Assembly: GCA_008711295.1 (NCBI GenBank)
Contig: VUYV01000595.1
Span: forward strand, 27,501 to 91,500
Length of the DNA: 64,000 nt
Source of the DNA: Anarhynchus alexandrinus
Taxonomy: Eukaryota; Chordata; Aves; Charadriiformes; Charadriidae
Direction of reading: 5' to 3'
Part shown: positions 1 to 9,689 of the stretch, one piece after another
Layout: each line of letters begins with the position of its first letter
Numbering within the stretch: position 1 is the stretch's first letter
Notes under the pieces: generated by a model
What the model was told of the DNA's origin: nothing
Database searches by the model: none
What the model saw: the letters and a program-made list of their open reading frames with translations, nothing else
Made by a program: the position numbers and the translations under genes

Positions 1-200
1 CAGGATAACCAGTATGTGTTTCCAATACACTATTCTAGAAAACCTGAAACAACAAAAACACACCATCAAAAAAGGGGGTTGGAGGTGACATTTAAGGATG
101 CCTAGAATTCTAAATTACTTAACATCTCTTGGAAATCTGACTTCTTTTGAAGCTGTATTTTACATAAAAGCCTGCTGGTGATATTTAGTACTATAACTAG

Positions 201-708
201 ATCATAGAATGGTTTGGGTTGGAAGGGACCTTAAAGCTCATCTAGTTCCAACCTCCTGCCCTGGGCAGGGAGGCCTCCCCCCGTCCAGGTTGCTCCAAGC
301 CCCATCCAACCTGGCCTTGAACACCTCCAGGGATGGGGCAGCCACAGCTTCTCGGGGAAACCTGCGCCAGGGGCTCACCATCCTCACAGGAAAGAATTTC
401 TTCCTGATCTCTAATCTAAATCTCCCCTCTTTCAATTTAAAACCGTTCCCCTCGTCCTATGGCTCCCCTCCCTGATCCGGAGTCCCTCCCCAGCTCTTCT
501 GGAGCCCCTTTAGGGACTGGAAGGGGCTCTAAGGTCTCCCTGGAGCCTTCTCTCCTCCAGTCTGAACAACCTCAACTCTCTCAGCCTGTCCTCACACAAG
601 AGGTACTCCAGCCCTCGGAGCGTCTTCATAGCCTCCTCTGGACCCACTCCAACAGGTCCACGTCCTGTTTATGTTGAGGGCCCCAGAGCTGGGCACAGTA
701 CTCCACGT
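201..708 (-). mobile_element. CR1 LINE, 5'-truncated, minus orientation
   Basis: Begins with the reverse complement of the CR1 3' tail (ATCATAGAATGG), followed by the conserved TTGGAAGGGACCTTA block and 3' UTR sequence, ending near 708. It lies in SRRM1 intron 2. Open frames of 88 and 72 codons inside it are not CR1 ORF2 protein but chance frames in the 3' region. Confidence 0.92.
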
Positions 709-873
709 ATATTACTACTGTATTTTTGATGCTCAAGCAGATATTCCAAATATCCTCTATGAGGAAAAGACATTCCTCGCACTCCTGTATGTACCATCCA
801 ATACCTAACTACTCCATTAAGAATCATCTTCGATTCATATGCCTTACTTCTTATCTCATCTTAATGAACTTAC

Positions 874-963
874 CTTCTTTTCTAAGCATTCTGCAAATTT
901 CAACTGCTTCAACAGCTTCTTCTGCTTGTTGCTGAAGCGATTGTCCTGTTCTGCACTTGTTCC
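874..963 (-). CDS. SRRM1: SRRM1 coding exon 2 (30 codons)
   Basis: Exactly 90 bp, flanked by a CTTTAG acceptor and a GTAAGT donor on the minus strand. Lysine-rich peptide immediately N-terminal to the PWI fold. Phase 0 on both sides. Confidence 0.95.
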
Positions 964-3516
964 CTAAAGCACAGGAAATAAGATTTTTACTCTGCATGAC
1001 ATCCAGCCATCTTCAAGTATTAGTTTCCCACATATTTTCACTGGACAGTGCACAGCAACACCCGTCATACCATTCTGTAAGCAAATAAGCCTTTAGAGGT
1101 ACCTTTCAATTTTAGCACTATAGTCTTCATCTACTGCTGAAGATTTAGGGGTAAGCAGGCTCCTGAGCTCTACAGTGACACCTTAATCATATAATCTCCC
1201 TGGCATACTACTTACAAGTTTACAAGTACAATAGTGTCAAACTGCTATGAAAAGGACTTACGCTGGAATTCACAAACTCCTCAGATCGAATAAGTTCTTT
1301 TTCCTCTGTCCAAGAACAAAAGCATCATATTTGTCTACAGTGACATCTATAAAACCTTTGGGTAAATTTCTCTGAAGCAAATGAGCCAACATGAAGCCAG
1401 CAAGAGTACAAAGAATACTATTTTATTGATCACGCTCTGTTAAAGTTCACCAACTCGTTCCACTTTCATGAACAGAAACTATAGATTAATTCATTTGGAA
1501 TTGAAAGGCTTGGAAGTCCAGTTCTGGAAAATTTACTTGCACACAAGTAAACAGAACCACACATGAACAAGAGTATATGCAGAACTGCATCCAAATACGG
1601 ATGACCTGTTAATGCTTCGAAACAAACCCGCAGTTCACATGTGAAGTGAAGTTTATTCAGGAAACCAACCTGACTGATGGAAAACACGGGAATTTAATAC
1701 ATGCAATTTCCTGTGCACAGAAGGGGTTGAGTACAAGCAATAATACGAGCTGCTAAGGAACCAAAAGGTAATAAATAAGAAAAAGCTCAAATTCTAGGGT
1801 AACCTAACTACTTCGTTTGATCAGAAAGCACCTTCAATTAGCAAGGTAACGTGATAAAAAGTCGTCAGATATTGAAAGGGAACGAACTATTAACATTCCC
1901 ATTTGCTGTTCTGGAACACAGGAATCCTAACAACCGATTGTTGCACAGGCGCTTACGAGGATTAAGTCTGTTTAAAACTCTTTATAATATTTGCAGTCTA
2001 CTGTGCGGCTTACAAATTAGCGACAAATGCAATACTTGTCAGATCACCCAAGAATTTAATGTTCTATACTTTTTTTTGTAATTCTGTCTTTCACAACCCA
2101 GAGGTGAAATGGAAAGGAATGAAGTTTTTCTTAGCCTGCTTGTAACACATGGCAAGCAGCGATAGGAACCAAACAAGACAGAGCACAGTATCACAGGAAT
2201 TTCAAGGCAGAGACAAAACAATTTGCACAGACAACTTTACAGAAGTGCAAAGAACTGAAAGAATTAATAGCGGTTTTCTTGATAAGGTGAGTCCAAACTG
2301 CTGCTCTGCTACACTTCTGTATTTTCCACAAGAATTTTGGTTTCTTCTGAACGTAGACTAAAACTAGACTAGAACACTGTCTGACAGCCCTGCTTCAGTG
2401 CCACGCTGCTTTTATTTTTACAATCTCCTTTCACAGGCCAGTTTAAAAGAATATTAGAGTTCTAATTCAGTGTTTTCTGCCCCAGTAATTCTGCTGTCAA
2501 TTACAACTACTTGATTTGTAAATGTTTAAACAATTGCATTAGACAGAATAAGTGTAGATTTAACTTGTAATTATTTTTCTCAGGCTAGTACGTTAAGACA
2601 AAATTAAATTAAGTGCATGATATGTGTGTCCTCATGTTTTAAAAGCATGCTAGTTGCAGGAATACAAAATAATAGGGCTGAACAGGTGAATGAATCTTGG
2701 AAAATTAAATTGGTTTGCAAAACTATCAAAAACCTCCAAAAATTAGGTTCATTCTAATTAATGGGAAAAAAGACCGAAAGGAAATATATCCTAGGCAGGT
2801 TACTGTTTAATAGTCTCTGCAGAAAATACAGCACAGCTGTTGGAAAAGAAAAACTCAAGGATTTAAAAAAAAAAAATCAAACACCAACCTAAAAATAAAG
2901 CATAACTTCTTTTTGCTTTGTATACATTTAACAACCTGTGTATCAGTTTAAAAATTTCTCTCTAGAAAAAAGGGGCAGTTTTGTTTATTTGTTTTGAACG
3001 CGGACACCAAAATGCATTTCACTGCAAAATCAGGTTCACCTCCCATCTGCCCCCTCGGCCTTTTCTCCCACACTTCCTCGCTTCTAAGGGCCGTCAGAGC
3101 TCAGCTCGGCAGACGGCCGTGACACAAGCCCACACAGGGCCGGTCCCAACGCGGGGGGACCCCTCTTCCCCCGGCGGGGTTAGAGGCCCGGCCGCCCCGA
3201 GGCCTAGCGCAGGAACCGCCGGTCGCAGGCCGCACCGGCCGAGCGCGGCCCTCGGGGGCACCGAGGGAGGCACATTTGCCCCCGCCGCGCACCGAGCAAC
3301 GGGCGAGCCCGGGCCTGAGGCGACGAATCCCCTCCCGGCCGCTCCCCTCCCTCTCCCCGCAGGCCCCCGGCGCCGCGGCCTCGCGGATGGGCCGAGCCGC
3401 ACCGGCCTCCTTCCCGCCGCCATTTTCTTCACGGCGGCTCCTCACAGGAGCCTGCGCAGGGCGGGGGCGGGGAAGGGGGGGGGCACGGCGGNTACGCGGA
3501 AGAACCCCGCGTCCAT
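874..3516 (-). CDS. SRRM1: SRRM1 (SRm160), 5' end only: coding exons 1-2
   Basis: Serine/arginine repetitive matrix protein 1 is a nuclear splicing coactivator associated with spliceosomes and exon-junction complexes; the family has an N-terminal PWI nucleic-acid-binding domain followed by long RS/SP-rich repeats. Only the first 37 codons are in the window. Exon 1 (3496-3516) encodes MDAGFFR and is cut by a GT donor. Exon 2 (874-963) begins GTSAEQDNRFSNKQKK and ends LKFAECLEKK, directly before the PWI domain. Both join in phase 0 and match the invariant vertebrate SRRM1 N terminus as I remember it. The start is the ATG in an AAGATGG context inside the CpG island. Exon 3 onward (PWI domain) lies left of position 1. 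An undetermined base sits at donor position +4 (3492). Identification is firm; the transcription start is not defined by sequence. Confidence 0.93.
964..3495 (-). other. SRRM1: SRRM1 intron 1
   Basis: About 2.5 kb, mostly AT-rich, becoming GC-rich from about 3050 as it enters the CpG island. No coding exon or recognisable repeat seen. Short ORFs here lack family features. Confidence 0.75.
3496..3516 (-). CDS. SRRM1: SRRM1 coding exon 1 (M1-R7)
   Basis: Seven codons, ending CGC followed by donor GTA-N-C. The ATG lies in a YY1-like AAGATGG context. The 5' UTR extends to the right into the CpG island. Confidence 0.9.
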
Positions 3517-3782
3517 CTTGCCTCCTCCGCCTCCTCCTGGTCGCGGCGCGCTGCCGTCCCGGCGTGCACCGCGCGCCCGCGAGCCCCCTCGCACGCTCCT
3601 CGCGAAAGGGGCGGAGCCGGGCGCGCCGCAAAGGCTCTCCGGCGGCTGCCGATTGGTGGCCGCGGCCGCGGAGGGTCGGTGCGCGCGCGTGAGCCGGCCA
3701 ATCAGAAAGCGCGGCGTTCCGCCGGGGTGAGGGGGCGGCTGTAAGGCGTCCTTTCCCGGCGCGCGGGTGGGGTGAATCCTCC

Positions 3783-3792
3783 TCTCGCGAGA
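3783..3792. promoter_or_regulatory. TCTCGCGAGA palindromic promoter element
   Basis: Exact 10-bp palindrome TCTCGCGAGA about 270 bp upstream of the SRRM1 ATG. This motif is known at CpG-island housekeeping promoters and is bound by BANP when unmethylated. Function here is inferred from the motif and its position. Confidence 0.6.
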
Positions 3793-3819
3793 TGTTGACC
3801 AGGGCGCTCGCGGCCAGCG

Positions 3820-3829
3820 GCGCATGCGC
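3820..3829. promoter_or_regulatory. NRF1-type palindrome in the SRRM1 promoter
   Basis: GCGCATGCGC matches the core of the NRF1 consensus. It lies about 30 bp from the TCTCGCGAGA element, within the CpG island. Confidence 0.55.
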
Positions 3830-4099
3830 GGCGGGCAACGGCCGTGTCGGCCATGGCGGCGGTCCCCTCAGCCGCTCTGCGCGGGTACGGCGGCCGCTTC
3901 CCGCCTCTCTTCCCTCGAAAACTGCTGCCTCACCTCAGCTCGGATTCTTCCTCGGCGGAAAAGCGCCCCCTGGGCCCATGCGGCCCCACAGAAGACAGCG
4001 GGATTGGTGCTCCGCCGGGGCCTGGAGGGGCCGTGTCGCCGGCCCAGGCCTCTGCCCGCGCCTCTTGGGCCCTGTAGTGCTCGGCTTGTACGTGAGCAC

Positions 4100-6904
4100 C
4101 GCAGGGGGGTGCATGCACACCGCTCTGCCCGGTCAGTAAAGGCTGTGGGCTGTGTTTAGTTAATCACCCTGTTGGAAATTGTCACGAGCAGCCCGGCCCT
4201 CCGTCCCGCTCAACGGCAAATCTTGTTCAGGCAAAACTGGTGTGTGGCACGTTACTGGCTGACAGGCGTGCGAGAGGAAGGGAGAGTGAAGTCACAGACC
4301 ACTGGGGTTAATACAAATTTATCCAAAGTAACAGCTGGGGGCTTTGTCGAAAAGAAACTCGTGTGTCCTTTATCTTTAAAAAGGAAATAGTAGGTTCCTT
4401 TACATAAAGTTAGGTTATACTTGAAGCACAACTGGTTCCTGCTTTATCAGCAGTCATTATTTTAAGTGTTACATGTGACAGACATGTCCTTTTTACAGAT
4501 GTCTTTTTGGAAAATAAATTGGTTACAGTACTCAGGAAAAGGCCCAAAGAACGTTCTTACGTTTTATCTGCTTAAACTTCCAGTGATCACGCACCTCTGC
4601 ATTTTGCACAGCCAAACTTGGGATAGTGTTCAACTCAGCTCTGTAACTGTCCGGGCACCGTCGAGTACGGGGAAGGGGGACTGGGCTGGGGGTGTGAGTA
4701 GTTTCTGAAATTTAGTAAACTTGGCAACTGAACTTCGAATTTATGATTTTGCCCGTTGAGAAATTCGAGTTGCAACCCATTAAATGGGAGGAGGACACTA
4801 GGTGGAGCTACGTGCTCTCTGCTGAAGGGAGGCGAGTGACAGATCCAGAAGGGGGGAAAGCTGCCTTGCAGAGGTTTAGGGAAACAGGACCCAGAAGTGA
4901 AAAATTGAAATATTTTACTAGTGTACTTGCATCAGTAAAGTGCCAGCTGTGAGACAAGGATCCAACTGCTGAAGCCATAAATTCTACAAGGCTTTTAGGA
5001 GAAGAAAAGAAACACCTCATTCTTGCAAGACCCATTGCAGACCGATTACTGAGTATGCCCTTAAAAAAACCCCGTAGCAATATTTCTTTATATGACTCGC
5101 AGACCAAATGTTCTCATTGTCACTGCTGAGTACAGCCCCAATGGCATCTTGTAAAGATAGAAATTTAACCAAAGAACAGGGTAAGGAACTAGAAAGGTGG
5201 TCTGTATCACAATGCTCAGCAAAAAGGCACTCTGAGGCACTGTGCATTAGGGGTTCAACTTTGTATTAATTTGCAGAGCTTTGTGAATAATGAGCTTGTT
5301 AGAGCTGTTACATTGCCTGTTCTCTCCAAAGGCTTACATGGGCTGGGATTTCTTTAATAGACCAATTTGCAGTATCAGTTTTCAGTTGGGTTTTGGTTTG
5401 TTTTTTTGTTGTTGGTGGTGGTGGTGGTTTTTTGGGGGGTTTTTAACAAGCAGGTTTACCTGATGGCAAGTCTGCACACAAAGGCAGCTAGAAGGGAGCT
5501 TTTTCCGAAAACTAGGGGTCTGAAAATGGAAGCCGAGTGCCTCCACAGGGCAGGTCAAATCAGCGCTGCAGCAGCTGCTATTACAGGGCAAGGATGGAGT
5601 GGGATTGTTCCTGGAAAACTGTTAAATCCACAGCAAATTACACAAGCGTTATAGTGGTAGTGCAGTGGAAATACAGTGAGTTCTGTTTCTTAAGAAGGTG
5701 ATTTTGCTTGGTCAGCATAAGCTCTGGATTTTGCTGACAGGAGTCAGAATGGATTGTGGGGGCCTCCCAGGTTGTGCCAATATAAGGCAAATTTTACTGG
5801 TAAAACAGCACACTTTGAATTTTTCTGATTGAGCAATGCTAGTGTGGCCAGGGCAATAATCCTCCTGCCAATAATAGTAATTCTACTAATCTAGAATTGC
5901 TTATAGAAGTATTGCTTATTCTCCTTCAGTGAAGCAAAGGGAACTTCATTGTTTTGAAATTCTGTAAATGGAAAGTAAACAAAATTTGCTAGAAGTTGGT
6001 CTGGCTGGTAACATTAAAAAATAACAGTAAGATGGGGCTGATCTTTCCTAGAGATCTTGATTTTGATACAGTGGAACATGCTCAGAAAACATCCTTAGCT
6101 ATCTAGAGACAGGAACAGGAGGCCAACTCCTTTACGTCTTTAGAAAAAAAAACTAAATTGAGACCTGGAGTCCCTTCTGAATGATTATATCAATCATTGC
6201 TGCCACAAAAAATACGTTAGAGAACTAGGACAAGTAAAATATTTACAACGAGATTTAGAAACTTCACAAACAGCTGTCTTAATATTTAGTTTGGAATTCA
6301 AACTGTGCTCCAGTTTCATACAAAAAAAAAATTTGCAAAGTTATTGAATAGAGTTTCTGCACAAAAATACCAGCCAGTAAAAACGACCTGTTCAAGAGAT
6401 GCATTCACATCTTGGAAAAAATATATCAACTTATCCCCCCAGTCCCTCACCACTTTCCTCTGAGAATGGTCAGCTTTGTTTTGGCACCGCGTGATTTAAG
6501 GATGTAACTATTGGTGGCGTGTGACAGCGTTGGGAGGCACAGCAAGTGAACCCCTGCAGGACAGAAAGCTTTAAAGCTGGAGGCTCTCTGCGATCAATTC
6601 AGTTAGACAAGAATAACATCTCTCCAGCTCCCCAGAAGGTGTTAAAATAACCCTGTAACAGTTTTACTGAGGGCTTCAGCAAAGTTGGAGCCCTCTAACG
6701 GCCACAGCAGTCTAGAGCTCACCGCTGGCAGCGTCTCAATGCAAGACACGCACCGTACAATAAATCCCAACTGCTACGGCACCGCTGGCTTCGTCCAGCC
6801 ATTCCAGTGAGTGGCTCCGTAAAATTTAAGATGTGTCTGTCAAAGAGTGGAGCTGTTTCTCAGAGCCTCACGTACTTCTAGTTAAGACAAGGTTTAACTC
6901 CTCC
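4100..6904. other. Intergenic stretch between SRRM1 and NCMAP
   Basis: About 2.8 kb upstream of SRRM1 and downstream of NCMAP. No coding exon, RNA gene or clear repeat recognised. Contains a GTT/GGT-rich simple stretch near 5400-5445. The 80-100-codon frames here show no family resemblance. Confidence 0.5.
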
Positions 6905-7319
6905 ACTCCTCTGAGGACAGGCTGAGAGAGTTGGGGGTGTTCAGCATAGAGAAGAGGAGGCTCTGTGGAGACCTTAAGAGCCCCTTCCAGTCCCTAAAGG
7001 GGCTCCAGGAGAGCTGGGGAGGGACTTTTTACAAAGGCACGGAGTGGTAAGATGAGGGGGGATGGCTTCAAACTGGAAGAGGGCAGATTTAGATGAGATA
7101 TTAGGAAGAAATTCTTCCCTGTGAGGGTGGTGAGCCCCTGGCGCAGGTTGCCCAGAGAAGCTGTGGCTGCCCCATCCCTGGAGGTGTTCAAGGCCAGGTT
7201 GGACGGGGCTTGGAGCAACCTGGGCGGGTGGGAGGTGTCCCTGCCCAGGGCAGGAGGTTGGGACTAGATGAGCTTTAAGGTCCCTTCCAACCCAAACCAT
7301 TCTATGGTTCTATGATTCT
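6905..7319 (+). mobile_element. CR1 LINE, 5'-truncated, plus orientation
   Basis: Sense-oriented CR1 3' end with the segment around GAGGACAGGCTGAGAGAG, the GTTGCCCAGAGAAGC block and the terminal TTCTATGGTTCTATGATTC tail. It is close in sequence to the element at 201-708 but inverted, so the two flank the SRRM1 promoter as an inverted pair. Confidence 0.93.
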
Positions 7320-8126
7320 TCCTAATCCTTCCCATCTGCCCTGTCAGGAGTGCTTCAGAGCTGCTTTGATACACACACTCGAGACAATCAGCCACTGACT
7401 GTCTGACAATGCTGCAGTGTGTTCCCACTCAGTGGGCTGTGAGTGTCCTTGGGAATTTCTTTGTTGCATTACTGTACACCCACAATCATCACACTTGCAA
7501 AACAACATCACTTTCGGTTACTTTCTAGAATAAGAAAATTCTAAAAATAGTTCCAGCCTAGTCTGCATTAGAGAACAAAGCGTTTCAGGATGTGAGTTGT
7601 GCAGAGGAGCTGCATAAAGCCTCGCTGGTGTATACTGCCTCTCCATGCTTACTTTTTCAATTAGAGAACTTCTCAGATTTTGTGTAAGACGAAACATTCT
7701 AAGGTAACTCCAGTAATGAACCTAAAGCAATTTTTGGCATGAGAGTGAAAACCCTTAGACATTGAGTTCACTTGGAAATGGATAGGTTACCAAGTTTATA
7801 GAAATATAGTAAAAATACTTGAAAATAAAAAGTAACTTTTTTATCTCAAACCATACATATGTGGCATTAGAAACACCAAGGATGAGTAAAGATAAATACA
7901 ATTTTGATAGTTCCTCTACTATCCATCAGATATAAAACAGACTACAAACCTGCTTCACATAAATCATAACAAACCCAGGTTCAGCCTGAGCTGTAGCTTG
8001 CATGTCCCAATTTGTCTTCCAGTTTATCATCAGTCATTGCAGAACAGAAAAAGCTCAAACTCTCCGAGTTAGCAAAAGCTCCACAAAACATGAGTGTGCA
8101 TCTTTTCTTCCAAAGAATGGGCTTGG

Positions 8127-8132
8127 TTTATT
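8127..8132 (-). terminator. NCMAP: Possible NCMAP polyadenylation signal
   Basis: AATAAA on the minus strand about 270 bp past the stop codon. It is the nearest canonical hexamer I noticed; whether it is used cannot be told from sequence. The 3' UTR may extend further left. Confidence 0.25.
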
Positions 8133-8398
8133 CGGTGTCTCCATACCCAGAGCTCTGTAAGAAGGCTCACTGTGTTTCTGATGATTTGTATGCCTCCACC
8201 GGTTCATTTCAGTCACACAAAAAGTGTCCAGACCTTATTTTTCCTCCCAAAGAGGGAAAGCAGGATTAATTACAATCTATAGACCAAATAACAACTCGTT
8301 GCTATTCCAAATGCAGCGTTGCTGTGCTGAGGAGTCCCAGGTCCACGTAAATAAGAATTCCACCTCTCTTCCCTCGCGGAGAGGCCGAACGTTCCCAG

Positions 8399-8540
8399 TT
8401 ACCTGTTCTGCATGTGGATGTCCACAGGAATGAAAGTCACGGTAGGATGCTGGGACAGGCTGATGCTGTTCTGCCCCGAAGCAGGTGGCATTGATGTTTT
8501 GGTGGGTTTGGGTTCCAGCTCCCGCTTCACTCTCATGCGC
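8399..8540 (-). CDS. NCMAP: NCMAP last coding exon (cytoplasmic tail)
   Basis: 142 bp after a TTTACAG acceptor. Encodes the basic juxtamembrane segment and the tail, ending DIHMQNR and a TAA stop at 8399-8401. Confidence 0.94.
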
Positions 8541-9345
8541 CTGTAAAGGGAAAGACGAAATTGTCACCAGGGCTGGCACGTGTTGTGGTCTCGCCCATGG
8601 TAAGTGTCGGGAAGGTTCCTGCAGAGGCAGGTTACATCGAACCACTATTGAAAAGTCAATTCAAGGCAGGATTTCATCCCAAAGATACTAAACGGCGAGA
8701 CAGTGCTTCTCGAAAGTGTCTAGCCCAAGGCCCTGAAAAATGAGAAATCAAGCTCCTCTCTGGCAGCCCTGATGCACACAGCAGACCTTTCCTATGTCAA
8801 CAGGAATCCCTAAAAAGAGCTTCCGTCAAGCACCCTCCACCGAGAACCTCTGTCTGCTGCCGAGCAATTCAGGCGCAGGACACTGAGATTCGGGATGCTT
8901 CCATCAAGCACATTATAGCTTGGTTTTTCCTGGGAATTTTCAGCAACAAATGCTGAAACGGTGTGTTAGATGAGAGCACACCTAACGCTGATTTTGGTTC
9001 ATCCTCTCTCGCCTTAGTGAAGTACAGAACTTGGCCACATACCTGTTATATGTTTTCAATATGAGCAGAACCGCCGTAAAAATAATAATCACTCCTACTA
9101 CGATGGCAGCGACTATTGCTCCAGAACCTAACAGGGAAGCAGAAAGGGAGAAAAACTCTTATTTACAAAGCTGTCATTGTACTGTTTGAAGTTTGCTGAG
9201 TTCAAGGTCCATTTAAAAAAAAAAAAAAAAAAAAAGCCACCACCCCTCTACTTTTCTTACTTTGGTAGAGACTTTGTTCTTGAGACTTTGTGGTCACATT
9301 TACTGAGAACTGAGTATTATTGATCAGTGGTGCGGCTGTCGTCAT
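8399..9345 (-). CDS. NCMAP: NCMAP, noncompact myelin-associated protein (complete CDS)
   Basis: Small single-pass membrane protein of peripheral myelin, known in mammals from noncompact myelin (paranodes and incisures) of Schwann cells. Three coding exons at 9261-9345, 9043-9127 and 8399-8540 join in frame to 103 aa (human 102). The N terminus begins MTTAAPLINNTQFSVN, with possible N-glycosylation sites (N10-T, N16-V-T). A hydrophobic segment follows at roughly residues 31-53 (GAIVAAIVVGV...FTAVLLIL), then a basic stop-transfer RRMRVKRELEPKP and a conserved tail PTVTFIPVDIHMQNR. The start ATG lies 11 bases inside its exon after a strong pyrimidine-rich acceptor (TTTCTGTAG), so at least one non-coding upstream exon must exist. 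All introns are GT-AG. Identification rests on the whole-length match to the mammalian protein as remembered. Confidence 0.95.
9043..9127 (-). CDS. NCMAP: NCMAP transmembrane exon
   Basis: 85 bp encoding SSGAIVAAIVVGV to LLILKTYN. This exon holds essentially the whole membrane span. The preceding intron is only 133 bp and carries a long T run on the gene strand. Confidence 0.93.
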
Positions 9346-9355
9346 CTTGATTCGG
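9261..9355 (-). CDS. NCMAP: NCMAP exon with start codon (coding part 9261-9345)
   Basis: Ten UTR bases then 85 coding bases: the extracellular N terminus up to LYQ plus one base. Acceptor TTCTGTAG on the right, donor GTAAGA on the left. Confidence 0.93.
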
Positions 9356-9620
9356 CTACAGAAAAAAAGGAGAAGAGTGAGTTCATAAAATATTAACCAA
9401 AATTTGACAGCACAATTCAGTGATAATTAGGCAACAACCCATTAAAGATTCAGAGCTCGCTAAGTGCAGGCTCACTGAACTGGGGGTCTTAATATTTTCA
9501 GAGCAGTGAAAATCTGGCCCTGCTGAAGTCAGTGGGAATTTGGCTACAATCCAGTCTTGAGCCCTTTGCCGTACAATATACACTGCTCGGTATTAATAGG
9601 ATAAAGTAAGATATGATGCA

Positions 9621-9686
9621 GGTGGGTTGGAACTAGATGATCTTCAAGGTCCCTTCCAACCTACACCATTCTATGATTCTATGATT
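9621..9686 (+). mobile_element. CR1 3'-tail fragment
   Basis: Only the last ~65 bp of a CR1: GGTTGGAACTAGATGATCTT through two ATTCTATG-type tail units. Extreme 5' truncation. Confidence 0.85.
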
Positions 9687-9689
9687 GTT

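Larger units (their letters stand above)
3050..4090. promoter_or_regulatory. SRRM1: CpG-island promoter of SRRM1
   Basis: Very GC-rich block dense in CpG, surrounding SRRM1 exon 1. Upstream of the ATG (to the right) are two CCAAT boxes, one on each strand: ATTGG at 3652-3656 (CCAAT on the gene's strand) and CCAATCAG at 3698-3705. Further up are TCTCGCGAGA at 3783-3792 and a GCGCATGCGC palindrome at 3820-3829. No TATA box was seen near the likely start, which fits a housekeeping promoter. Long open frames across the island on both strands are composition artefacts. Confidence 0.85.

Noticed and set aside
209..475. 88-codon frame starting MVWVGRDLK, and its relatives at 6974-7300 and 22092-22505
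   Set aside because: These are recurrent chance frames in the CR1 3' region, not host genes or CR1 ORF2.
1262..1320. Minus-strand peptide WTEEKELIRSEEFV resembling an exon
   Set aside because: It lies inside SRRM1 intron 1, does not match SRRM1, and exons 1 and 2 already join in phase.
2981..3838. Long overlapping open frames (up to 249 codons) on both strands of the SRRM1 CpG island
   Set aside because: They follow from stop-poor GC-rich composition, exist on both strands, contain an N, and show no domain. Only MDAGFFR is real.
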